Positions 24,985 through 33,022 of a stretch of DNA of 64,000 nucleotides are shown here, piece after piece. Numbering within the stretch: the stretch's first letter is position 1; every line of letters begins with the position of its first letter. The position numbers and the translations under genes are program-made. The notes below the pieces were generated by a model, which worked only from the letters and a program-made list of their open reading frames with translations, ran no database searches and was not told where the DNA came from. The stretch covers positions 1 through 64,000 of the forward strand of contig JAEWIX010000005.1 in the NCBI GenBank assembly GCA_023386885.1. Reading direction: 5' to 3'. The DNA is from Pseudomonadota bacterium. Its GTDB lineage: Bacteria > Pseudomonadota > Alphaproteobacteria > Rhizobiales > Xanthobacteraceae.

Positions 24985-25863
24985 CTAGACAACCTGCCTC
25001 GCAATGGACAGGCCGCTTCGGGCGACAATTTCGAGCGGCCAGAAGCTGGCCAGATGATCGACCGTTGAGCGAAGTAACGGGCCACAGTCCGCAAGATCCG
25101 TCGCACTCATCCTGTTGGAGGGGGCGCTTATACTAACAACGCCGACGCATTCGATCTCTTTCGTCAGCGTCTTGATTTGAATGGGGGCAGCGACCGCACC
25201 AACCCCAAGCTCGTTCTCTTCGTAACTAACGATGAAACCTTGCTTTGCGCCGAGGGCCAGATTCTCCTTCAGATCAGCGGCAGTGACGCGCGAATACCGC
25301 GTCAGCTTATGAAGACCCTGCTTTTGGCACAACTTGAACGCCTCATCGAACGGCATAGTGGAAAGCCACGCCTTGCCTGCAGAGTGGGTGTGGAAACTGA
25401 TTTCAAGGGTGTAGTTGGGGTCGATCTGAAGACCGCGTTTTTTTCCAGACACGGAATAGACCCAGGTCAATTTCTGTCCACCGCCTTCAACGACGGCCAG
25501 TCTCACCAGTTCTCCGGTTCGCTCCGCCAGATCTTTCAAAACGTGCGAGCATTGATAGACGATCCTGCTCGTCTGCAACTGGCGTAAGCCGAGATTACTG
25601 ATCCGATACGTTGCGAAGTATCGCTGCGTGGAATCGTCACGCAACACATAGAAAAGTTTCGTCAGCGTCGCGAGCAATTTGGCTGCGATGGCTTTGTTGA
25701 CTTCCAGCCTTCCTGCGATGTCGGCCAAACTTAACCCGTCGTCAGCATCAACGAGCATTTCAATGATCTGAAACGATCGATCAACCGAAATGACGCCTTT
25801 CTCATTGACGGCCTCGCCATCGCTACCGTCAATTTTGGATACTTTGTTACCAATTCTTGCCAT
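24985..25863 (-). CDS. IclR family transcriptional regulator
   Basis: A 292-residue IclR-type regulator. The winged helix spans about residues 22-85 (SVDRSFQIIEMLVDADDGLSLADIAGRL), preceded by a polar N-terminal extension, and the effector domain contains YEENELGVGAVAAPI. It is divergent from the orphan binding protein and oxygenase pair at 26003-28223 with 139 bp between them, so these are its likely targets. The base composition of this segment is noticeably lower in G+C than the flanking operons. Confidence 0.87.
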   Translation of the reverse strand: MARIGNKVSKIDGSDGEAVNEKGVISVDRSFQIIEMLVDADDGLSLADIAGRLEVNKAIAAKLLATLTKLFYVLRDDSTQRYFATYRISNLGLRQLQTSRIVYQCSHVLKDLAERTGELVRLAVVEGGGQKLTWVYSVSGKKRGLQIDPNYTLEISFHTHSAGKAWLSTMPFDEAFKLCQKQGLHKLTRYSRVTAADLKENLALGAKQGFIVSYEENELGVGAVAAPIQIKTLTKEIECVGVVSISAPSNRMSATDLADCGPLLRSTVDHLASFWPLEIVARSGLSIARQVV

Positions 25864-25965
25864 CGTACAGTTCGCCTGGTGAATTCATGATCCTCACCAA
25901 TTAGCAGAAAACCAGATTCATTTGGCATTTTTTCTCATTGACAACACCCGGCGGCCCCGCTTGAA

Positions 25966-25984
25966 TTGGTAACACCGTAACCAA
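25966..25984. promoter_or_regulatory. Inverted repeat, candidate IclR operator
   Basis: TTGGTAA-CACCG-TAACCAA is a 19-bp dyad with one mismatched pair, lying 19 bp before the binding-protein ATG and just after a TTGACA box (25938-25943). Its place between divergent genes suggests IclR repression or activation at this site. Confidence 0.45.
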
Positions 25985-26002
25985 AAAATGGGGAGGATTG
26001 CA

Positions 26003-27199
26003 ATGTTGTCGAGGATTTCCCGACTTCTGATACCTGGCTTGGCCTTTCTGGGGTGCACATCCGCGACCGCTCAGCCGATTAAGATTGGCGTACCGCTGCC
26101 CCTGACGGGAAGCCTTGCCGAGGCCGGAGCCAAGCAGGAACGCGGCTATGAAATGTGCAGAGAGGCGGTGCAGGCGCGAGGCGGGGTGAAAGTGGGTAAC
26201 GATCGTCGCCCAATTGAGTTTGTGAAATACGATTACCAAAGCGAAACGAATCGAGCCGTGCAAATGACGCAGCGGCTCGTCACGGTGGACAAGGTCAACT
26301 TTCTTTTTGCGCCTTATGGGTCCGGTGATACGAAAGCCGCCGGGGCCGTCGCTGAGCGATATGGCATTCCCATGGTCGCCTCCGGTGCCGCGGCCGAATC
26401 AATTTTCGATCAGGGCTTCAAGAATATTTTCGGAATACTTTTTCCGAGCCGCGAAATCTCAAAGGCCGAAATCAAATACTACACGACACACGTTCCAGGA
26501 TTGAAGCGGATAGCAATCCTGTCGATGAACAGTCTCTATCCGAAGTCGATTGCCGTTGACGTAAAGAAGGAAGCGGAAGCCGCTGGAATTCAAGTCGTCT
26601 ACGAAGGTTCTTATAGTCCAGACACATTGGACTTCGCCACGGTGATATCGCAGATCAAGGAGCGATCGCCGGACTGGATATACATCACTGGTTATACACA
26701 GGCGAACGTTCTTATTCGACGTCAACTTGTTGATCAGAACCTCGTCAAGCCGCTCACCACGATGACTCTCGGTCCGACCTATCCTGAATTTGCCGAGAAT
26801 CTGGGCCCATCCGCCAATGGCGTCACGAGTGCGAGCTGGTGGCACGCCAACGTCAGATATGATGACAAGCTGATGTTCGGGTCGACGCAGGCCTATGTGC
26901 GGAAATTCAAGGAGAAATACGGCTATCAGCCGGCCGACGTCGATGCAGCTGCGACAGTTACATGTGAGGTCGTGGTTGCGGCAATCGAACTGGCCGAAAG
27001 TACTAACCCCGACGCCGTTCGCAAAGTGCTCGGCGAAAAGCAATTCGACACGTTCTATGGTCCGATCAAGTTCGGCGCCAGTGGTCAGAACTCCGTAAGC
27101 AATCCGGTTCTCGTTCAGATCAAGGGTGGTGTTCCTTTGATCTTGAGCCCGGATAGCATGAAAGAATCCGAGCTCGCCGCCGTCGCAGCCGGCAAATAA
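26003..27199 (+). CDS. Orphan Liv-type ABC substrate-binding protein
   Basis: A 398-residue periplasmic binding protein with an N-terminal signal peptide (cleavage near SATAQP). It shares long matching blocks with the protein at 60500-61699 (for example YDYQSETNRAVQ, GSGDTKA, YSPDTLDF), so the two are paralogues with probably related ligands. The ATG at 26003 has GGGGAGG upstream. No permease or ATPase genes accompany it; it would need to share a membrane complex encoded elsewhere. It is followed after 34 bp by an Fe(II)/2-oxoglutarate oxygenase gene. Confidence 0.87.
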   Translation: MLSRISRLLIPGLAFLGCTSATAQPIKIGVPLPLTGSLAEAGAKQERGYEMCREAVQARGGVKVGNDRRPIEFVKYDYQSETNRAVQMTQRLVTVDKVNFLFAPYGSGDTKAAGAVAERYGIPMVASGAAAESIFDQGFKNIFGILFPSREISKAEIKYYTTHVPGLKRIAILSMNSLYPKSIAVDVKKEAEAAGIQVVYEGSYSPDTLDFATVISQIKERSPDWIYITGYTQANVLIRRQLVDQNLVKPLTTMTLGPTYPEFAENLGPSANGVTSASWWHANVRYDDKLMFGSTQAYVRKFKEKYGYQPADVDAAATVTCEVVVAAIELAESTNPDAVRKVLGEKQFDTFYGPIKFGASGQNSVSNPVLVQIKGGVPLILSPDSMKESELAAVAAGK

Positions 27200-27233
27200 C
27201 TCTCAATAGACAAAATCAAGCAGGAGACGGGGA

Positions 27234-28223
27234 ATGGACGCCGTGCCGACGATTGACGTTAGCAAATTCGATTCCGACCGGGGCAGTGCGCGCGAGCGCG
27301 TTGCATCCGAAATATCACAGGCACTTGAGGAAGTGGGCTTTTTTGTCATCGTTGGGCACGGCGTGCAGGACGATAAGGTTGTATCTCTGGTGAACGAGGC
27401 TCGCACCTTTTTCAATCAGCCCACCGACGTCAAAGAAAGAAGCAAGGCTTCCAGCCAAAGCTCGACCAATCGTGGTTACTTTCCTCACGAAGCTGAAACA
27501 CTGGCTGTGGCAAGTGAGAATGGCGGTAAGCGACTTCCCGATCTCAAAGAGGCATTCGTCGTTGGTCGCGACTCCGTCAGCGCGACCGCCGCGGTTCTGC
27601 CTGGAGCGGATACCGCCTATGCTCCAAATATTTGGCCAGAAGGAACGAACAGTTTTCGTCGCGCAATGGTCGAGTACTACGGCGAACTTTCGAACTTAAC
27701 CGATCGCATTCTCAAAATCTTCGCTTACACGCTGCGGCTTCCTAACGACTACTTCGTGCCCCATTTCGAGGAGCACCCGAGTGTACTCCGAGTCATCAAC
27801 TACCCCGCCAGAATGGTGCCGCCACCGAAGGATCAATTGCGCGCCGCAGCACATACGGACTTTGGAGCGATTACCATTCTTAAGGAGGGCGATTCGGTCG
27901 GCGGGCTACAGGTCAAAACAAGAAAGGGAGAATGGATTGATATCCGGTCGAAACCGGGATCCTTCGTCATCAACATTGGAAACGTGATGATGCGTTGGAC
28001 GAATGAAAAATGGATCTCGAACGTTCACCGCGTCGTCAATCCACAGAGCGAATCCGGCTGGAGGAATAGCCGCATTTCAATTCCTTACTTCGTTCATCCT
28101 CGTCCAAACGCTACAATCGAATGCCTGCCGACTTGTCTGCCAACGGGCGAACAACCCAAGTACATTCCGATTCAGGCTTCGGAGTTTCGGATGCAACAGT
28201 TAAGCGCGGCCCAGACGGCGTAG
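27234..28223 (+). CDS. Isopenicillin-N-synthase family 2-oxoglutarate/Fe(II) oxygenase
   Basis: A 329-residue non-haem iron dioxygenase. The Fe ligands are His207 and Asp209 (AAHTDFG) and His265 (NVHRVVNP). Arg280 and Ser282 (RIS) form the 2-oxoglutarate carboxylate site. The N-terminal IDVSKF block and GFFVIVGHGV match the DIOX_N domain. Members hydroxylate or desaturate small molecules such as amino acids or xenobiotics. Co-transcription with a binding protein suggests oxidation of the imported ligand. A GGAG site precedes the ATG. Exact reaction unknown. Confidence 0.85.
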   Translation: MDAVPTIDVSKFDSDRGSARERVASEISQALEEVGFFVIVGHGVQDDKVVSLVNEARTFFNQPTDVKERSKASSQSSTNRGYFPHEAETLAVASENGGKRLPDLKEAFVVGRDSVSATAAVLPGADTAYAPNIWPEGTNSFRRAMVEYYGELSNLTDRILKIFAYTLRLPNDYFVPHFEEHPSVLRVINYPARMVPPPKDQLRAAAHTDFGAITILKEGDSVGGLQVKTRKGEWIDIRSKPGSFVINIGNVMMRWTNEKWISNVHRVVNPQSESGWRNSRISIPYFVHPRPNATIECLPTCLPTGEQPKYIPIQASEFRMQQLSAAQTA

Positions 28224-28271
28224 GTGTCAGCCGTCACGCGTCGAAATTGTTGCAATTTCGAAATCGCGCTT

Positions 28272-28297
28272 ACCCGACCGCCGAGAGGCGGTCGGGT
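28272..28297 (+). terminator. Strong hairpin after the oxygenase gene
   Basis: A perfect 11-bp stem (ACCCGACCGCC / GGCGGTCGGGT) closed by a GAGA tetraloop, 49 bp downstream of the oxygenase stop and before a convergent operon end. No T-tract follows on the plus strand, so it may be a Rho-assisted end or transcript-stabilising structure. Confidence 0.55.
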
Positions 28298-28421
28298 GGT
28301 CGTACAAACTCTGGTACAGACCACGACGATTCCTTTTGGTGAGCGCGGTCACCTCGGAGGCAATGCTAAGAGGTAATCCAGTGCAATAACGAGCTTGGAT
28401 CGATACGATCGTGAGGCGACC

Positions 28422-29123
28422 TTACGGTGCGAGACAACGCAGCAGCTCCGGATCATGTCGAACCGCATTCGATTCACCTGACAATGCTACTCGACCCCGA
28501 TCGAGAACATAGGCGTGGCTCGCAACCCCAAGCGCCAGATCGAGATGTTGCTCGACAATTACAATCGCGATCTGTTCTGCCAGTTGCTTCAGGCGGTCGA
28601 TGATCTCGTCGATAACACCAATCCAGACACCCTCGGTCGGCTCGTCGAGCAACAACAGGCGTGGATTCGACAATAGCGCCCGGGCAACGGCGAGCATTTT
28701 TCTCTCGCCGCCGGACAATGTCCCCGCTGCCTGATCGAGCCGCGCGCCAAGTTTCGGGAAAATTTGGAGGACGCGGTCAATCGCTCCCTCGTCGCGATTT
28801 GTTAGCGCGCCGATGGCAAGGTTGTCCCGCACTGACAACCGCGCGAACACAGAATGCTCCTGTGGAACATAACCAAGGCCGAGGCGGACGCGCTTTTCGG
28901 TTGGCATTCGCGCAATATCAACACCATCAAAACGCAGCCCACCGCCACGGACCTCCAATTCGCCCACGATCGTCTTCATAAGCGTGGTTTTTCCAGCACC
29001 ATTGCGTCCTAGGATCGCAACAGCACCCTGCTTGGGAATGACGATATCGACGCCGAACAGGATCTGGCTTCCGCCATAACCCGCATCCAGTTTGTCGATC
29101 TGAAGAAAAGGTTGCTCAGGCAC
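28422..29123 (-). CDS. livF: Liv-type ABC transporter ATP-binding protein (LivF)
   Basis: A 233-residue ABC ATPase with Walker A GRNGAGKTT, signature LSGGERK and Walker B LLLLDEPTEGVW. The family's usual length of about 235 residues is reached from a GTG at 29123 that overlaps the livG stop. AGGAGG lies 12 bases upstream. A longer in-frame extension to 29204 has no family resemblance. Last gene of the 35.9 to 28.4-kb amide operon; partner of the LivG at 29116. Confidence 0.85.
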   Translation of the reverse strand: MPEQPFLQIDKLDAGYGGSQILFGVDIVIPKQGAVAILGRNGAGKTTLMKTIVGELEVRGGGLRFDGVDIARMPTEKRVRLGLGYVPQEHSVFARLSVRDNLAIGALTNRDEGAIDRVLQIFPKLGARLDQAAGTLSGGERKMLAVARALLSNPRLLLLDEPTEGVWIGVIDEIIDRLKQLAEQIAIVIVEQHLDLALGVASHAYVLDRGRVALSGESNAVRHDPELLRCLAP

Positions 29124-29850
29124 GACGCAGATAAACCTCCTGAACCTTCGGATTGGCCTGGATTTCCGCAACGGAACCGGTTGCCAGCACCTGCCCTTGG
29201 TCAAGAACCGTCAAGCGATCACAGATATCGCGAATGAAATCCAGATCGTGTTCGACGATCACCAGCGAACAATGCGATTTGATCGGCTGCAACAATTCAC
29301 CGGTCACGCGTCGCTCTTCCAGGCTCATGCCGCCGGTCGGCTCGTCGAGCAGCAACAAACGCGGTCGCGCCGCCAAAGCCATCGCGATCTCCAGCCACTG
29401 CTGCTGACCATGCGATAGCGTCGCAGCGGCATCATGAGCTCTGTGCACCAGCCGAAACTGCTCGAGCATGGTCATCACCTGATCATGCAGCGCGCTACGT
29501 GACCTAGAAAATATCAATCCGAACAGCGACGTGTCGGCCTGGAGCGACAGTAGAATGTTATCGTAGAGCGTAAGGGCCGGAAACACACTGGTAATCTGAA
29601 ACTTCAGACTCATTCCGGCGCGCGCCCGATCCGCAGGAGACAGGCCGATGATGTCGTTTCCGGCAAAGCTTATCGCTCCTGCCGTGGGAACTTCCGCGCC
29701 GGCCACACACTTCATCAGCGTGCTTTTGCCCGAGCCATTGGGACCAATCAGTCCGTGAAACTCATTCTCGGACACAATAAGTCCGGCATCGTTCAGCGCC
29801 GTGAGTTTACCAAAACTCTTGACGATTCCCCTCGCCTCAAGGAGAGCCAC
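29116..29850 (-). CDS. livG: Liv/Urt-type ABC transporter ATP-binding protein (LivG)
   Basis: An ABC ATPase of 244 residues. Walker A is GPNGSGKST, the signature region reads LSHGQQQWLEIAMAL (the LSHGQ variant used by UrtD-type ATPases of urea/amide importers), and Walker B is LLLLDEPTGGMS. A GTG at 29850 with a G-rich ribosome site gives the normal length; upstream in-frame sequence to 29985 is the antisense-like tail of livM and not homologous. It overlaps livM by 14 bp. Confidence 0.85.
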   Translation of the reverse strand: MALLEARGIVKSFGKLTALNDAGLIVSENEFHGLIGPNGSGKSTLMKCVAGAEVPTAGAISFAGNDIIGLSPADRARAGMSLKFQITSVFPALTLYDNILLSLQADTSLFGLIFSRSRSALHDQVMTMLEQFRLVHRAHDAAATLSHGQQQWLEIAMALAARPRLLLLDEPTGGMSLEERRVTGELLQPIKSHCSLVIVEHDLDFIRDICDRLTVLDQGQVLATGSVAEIQANPKVQEVYLRRA

Positions 29851-30877
29851 GATGCCCCCCTTTCGGTGGACGACCGAAACTTCCGACCCGCTCACGCTCG
29901 CCCAATAGAAGGCTGACCAGGCCAGATGGGCGAAACAAAATGACGAGCAGCAGCAATCCGCCAAGGATGATCGGCCAGATTTCACGATAATTATCCGAAA
30001 GCCAGAAGCTCACGCCTTCGATGACGACCGCGCCGATAACGGCGCCGATCAATGTCCCCGAGCCACCGAACAGAACGTAAAGCACCACTTGTGTCGAGAT
30101 CACAACGCCAAGAATGTTCGGCCAAACGAACCCTTCATGAAACGCATAGAGGCTGCCGCCAAGCCCCGCAATCGCACCGCCTAGCGCAAATATAATAAGT
30201 TTAAGATGCTGGACCTTATAGCCGAAGAAAGCGATGCGCTGCTCATTTTCGCGCAATCCGGCAAGCGCCAATCCAAACTGCGAGCGCACGAGAAAGCGGC
30301 ATCCGACATAAGTCATCACGAGGATGGCGAGAACGAAGTAATAGAAAGTCGGTCCTTCGGTAAGATCATATGAGCCTAACGACATGGGAGGGATCGAGGG
30401 AATCCCGTTTTGACCGCCAAGATAGTACCACCCCCGCGCCAGTCGATCGGCGGCGTAGGCAGCAGTCAGCGTGCCCAGCGCAACAAAGATGACGCTGGCG
30501 GGATGACGCCCCAACAATAGAAAGCCGCCGACAAAAAGCGCGAATACCAGACCAATGACGATACCCGCCGGCAAAACAAGCAGCATCGATACGATATCGA
30601 GATCCCGCGCGAGAAGCGCTACACCATAGCCGCCTGCGCCGAAGAACAATGCCTGACCAAAACTCATGATGCCGGCATAACCCCAGACAAGATCAAACGA
30701 GAGCGCAAAGATCGCGAGGATCAGAACACGCGTCGCAAATATCGTCAGGTAATCCTGAAGTACCAACGGCAAGGCAAGCGCGACGACGAGTGCTGCTATT
30801 TCCAGAAACGGCAGCACCGCCCAGCGCTGCGCCCCTGCCGATTTGGCAGGGGCAATTGGCGCGATCTCCATCATCAA
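29837..30877 (-). CDS. livM: Liv/Urt-type ABC transporter permease (LivM/UrtC)
   Basis: A 346-residue permease with eight or more hydrophobic segments. LivM blocks FDLVWGYAGIMSFGQALFFGAGGY and GLRENEQRIAFFGYKV coupling region are present. The N-terminal 25 residues are polar (MMMEIAPIAP), and the C-terminus extends past the RPSGLVSLL motif. It lies 31 bp after the binding-protein gene and overlaps livG. It forms the channel with the LivH at 32132. Confidence 0.86.
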   Translation of the reverse strand: MMMEIAPIAPAKSAGAQRWAVLPFLEIAALVVALALPLVLQDYLTIFATRVLILAIFALSFDLVWGYAGIMSFGQALFFGAGGYGVALLARDLDIVSMLLVLPAGIVIGLVFALFVGGFLLLGRHPASVIFVALGTLTAAYAADRLARGWYYLGGQNGIPSIPPMSLGSYDLTEGPTFYYFVLAILVMTYVGCRFLVRSQFGLALAGLRENEQRIAFFGYKVQHLKLIIFALGGAIAGLGGSLYAFHEGFVWPNILGVVISTQVVLYVLFGGSGTLIGAVIGAVVIEGVSFWLSDNYREIWPIILGGLLLLVILFRPSGLVSLLLGERERVGSFGRPPKGGHRGSP

Positions 30878-30908
30878 GCCATTCCGCGCGAAAGAGGCAG
30901 CAACACCG

Positions 30909-32129
30909 TCAACATTCCTTGGGATCCACGAGGCCGCTGCTCCGCGCGACGATTTCGTAATTCCCCGCCTTGGCGACTGCAGTGTACATGTTCATCTTGC
31001 AGTGGCGCTTGCCCGGCACCATCTCCGCGGGGCCGCCCGGTGCTTCGGATATCTTGGCGTGATCCAGTGCTGCGGCAACTGATTCACGATCCAGCTTGCC
31101 GGCCTCCTTGACGGCGGCTTCCCAGAGTTTCAAGCCACGATACGTTCCGGTCGCCGCGCTGCCCGCCGCCAGCAGAAACTTGCCTGGAAACCGCTTGTCA
31201 TATTCGGCCTGGATGCGTCCGCTGACTGGATCGTCCTTGGCGAGAACCTTGAAATAGTCGAGACAACTTGCCAGCCCCTCGATTTCATCCGGCTGATTGA
31301 TGTTCAGGGTATTTTCGTCATAGTAGACACAGGCGAGCCGCCCGCCGTTCTTCAAGAACCCCGCTTCGGAAAGCTGCTTGAAGAACGGTCCCACTCCCGG
31401 CGGAATGATGGTGTTGAAGACGACGTCCACCTTGTTTGAGATGACCTTGTTAACGCTCGCGCTGAATTCCACCTGATCCAGCGGATAGTACTCCTCGAAA
31501 ATCACTTCGCCGCCGTTTGCCTCGATGAGTTTCCGCGCATAGGCATTGAGCGTGTGCGGCCAGACATAATTCGAACTCGGTAAAGCAAAACGCTTTCCAC
31601 CATTCTTGATCAGCCACGGAATAAACTCATCGCACTGTTGCGCTGGTGTCGGCCCGGTACAGAAGATATACGGAGTACATTCCTTGCCTTCGTAGAGTTG
31701 AGGGTAGATGTAGAGGGTCTTCCCTCGCGTCACGATCGGATCTTTGATGGCGTTGCGCATCGAACTGGTAACGCCACCCAGCACCATATCGACCTTGTCG
31801 CGCTGCACCAACTTGCGCACGTTGCCGACGGCAACCGCCTCGTTCGACGCGGTATCCTCAATATGCAGTTCGATGGGCCGGCCAAGCAAACCGCCCTTGT
31901 CATTGATGTCCTTGATGACCATACGGGCGACATTTGCATCCGCATTGCCGGCATAGGCCATGGCTCCGGTGATGTCAGTCCCGATACCGACCTTGATCGG
32001 TCCGGCGGCGGCATTCGCCCAATCCGCCGGGATGACCCAGCTTCCCACGCCGGTTGCGATCGCACCGGTTGTAAATGCGAAATTGCTCAGAAACCTGCGG
32101 CGGCTCAGCTTGTAAGTTTCGTTGAACAT
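30909..32129 (-). CDS. Tat-exported amide/urea-type ABC substrate-binding protein
   Basis: A 406-residue binding protein of the AmiC/UrtA branch of the Liv family. A twin-arginine signal (LSRRRFLSNF) precedes an Ala-rich cleavage region (WANAAAG). Ligand-domain blocks include LPSSNYVWPHTLN and YEGKECTPYIFCTG, similar to amide and urea binders. The ATG at 32129 follows AAGGGG; a much longer in-frame extension to 32582 runs antisense-like through livH and is rejected. Located between livH (2-bp gap) and livM. Confidence 0.86.
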   Translation of the reverse strand: MFNETYKLSRRRFLSNFAFTTGAIATGVGSWVIPADWANAAAGPIKVGIGTDITGAMAYAGNADANVARMVIKDINDKGGLLGRPIELHIEDTASNEAVAVGNVRKLVQRDKVDMVLGGVTSSMRNAIKDPIVTRGKTLYIYPQLYEGKECTPYIFCTGPTPAQQCDEFIPWLIKNGGKRFALPSSNYVWPHTLNAYARKLIEANGGEVIFEEYYPLDQVEFSASVNKVISNKVDVVFNTIIPPGVGPFFKQLSEAGFLKNGGRLACVYYDENTLNINQPDEIEGLASCLDYFKVLAKDDPVSGRIQAEYDKRFPGKFLLAAGSAATGTYRGLKLWEAAVKEAGKLDRESVAAALDHAKISEAPGGPAEMVPGKRHCKMNMYTAVAKAGNYEIVARSSGLVDPKEC

Positions 32130-32131
32130 CG

Positions 32132-32989
32132 TCACACCCCTTTTCCCGACAGAAGGCCTTGCGGCCGGAATTTGATGAAGACAATTGCCAGCACGAAGAC
32201 CAGGACGTCGGCGATGACCGGCGCCATCACCCATGGGAGTGCCGCGCTCAGAATGCCGATGATGCCGGCACCTGCGACGGGGCCCGCGAACGACCCGATG
32301 CCGCCGACCATCACCGCCACAAAGCCCTGGATAAGAAACCTGATGCCGAGATCCGCGAACAAGGTGAACACCGGCACGACCAGCGCACCTGCAAGGCCAG
32401 CCAGTGCCGCACCGAAAGCAAATGTCGAGCCGTAGATCGCCGATGTGTTGATTCCCGACGCGCGCGCGAGCGCGGGATTCTCCAACGTAGCACGGATCTT
32501 CAGACCGAAAGTCGTTCGCGCCAGCAGCAAGTAGCTGGCGATCATCACCAGCACAGTGATGACAATAATAACGAAACGCCACATCGAAACGTGAATGTCG
32601 CCGAGTTCCAGCGATCCACCGAGGGGCTCGGTTACTGAGATGTAGCGGCCGCCGATCAGGCCGCGCACGGCTTCACGAATGATCAGGCCGATGGCGTAGG
32701 TGCCGAGCATGGCGACAATTGGCGCAAGATAGAATCGCCGAATGATCAGCCGTTCCAGCACGAAGCCGAACAGACCGACGATGAACGGCGCCGCCAGCAT
32801 TCCGACCCAAACCGGCAATCCCGCGGTCGCTGCGAGATACGTGACATAAGCCCCGAGCAGGACGAACTCGCCCTGCGCGAAATTGAATATCCCCATCATG
32901 CTGGCGATAATTCCAAGCCCGAGCGTCACCAGCACGATGATCGCTCCGAAGCTCAGAATCTCGAATGCGGCAATGAACGCACTATCCAT
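32132..32989 (-). CDS. livH: Liv/Urt-type ABC transporter permease (LivH/UrtB)
   Basis: A 285-residue permease with the LivH/UrtB N-terminal block GLGIIASMMGIFNFAQGEFVLLGAY and the ARASGINT coupling segment. C-terminal FIKFRPQGLLSG is typical. It follows the amidase gene by 33 bp and precedes the binding protein by 2 bp, so import and hydrolysis of the same amide are coupled in one transcript. Confidence 0.87.
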   Translation of the reverse strand: MDSAFIAAFEILSFGAIIVLVTLGLGIIASMMGIFNFAQGEFVLLGAYVTYLAATAGLPVWVGMLAAPFIVGLFGFVLERLIIRRFYLAPIVAMLGTYAIGLIIREAVRGLIGGRYISVTEPLGGSLELGDIHVSMWRFVIIVITVLVMIASYLLLARTTFGLKIRATLENPALARASGINTSAIYGSTFAFGAALAGLAGALVVPVFTLFADLGIRFLIQGFVAVMVGGIGSFAGPVAGAGIIGILSAALPWVMAPVIADVLVFVLAIVFIKFRPQGLLSGKGV

Positions 32990-33022
32990 GCGTCAGACCT
33001 TCCGCTCGCTGCATGCAATGCA

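Noticed and set aside
32130..32582. N-terminal extension of the Tat-exported binding protein
   Set aside because: The extension overlaps livH in another frame and would bury the twin-arginine signal; the ATG at 32129 has a ribosome site.
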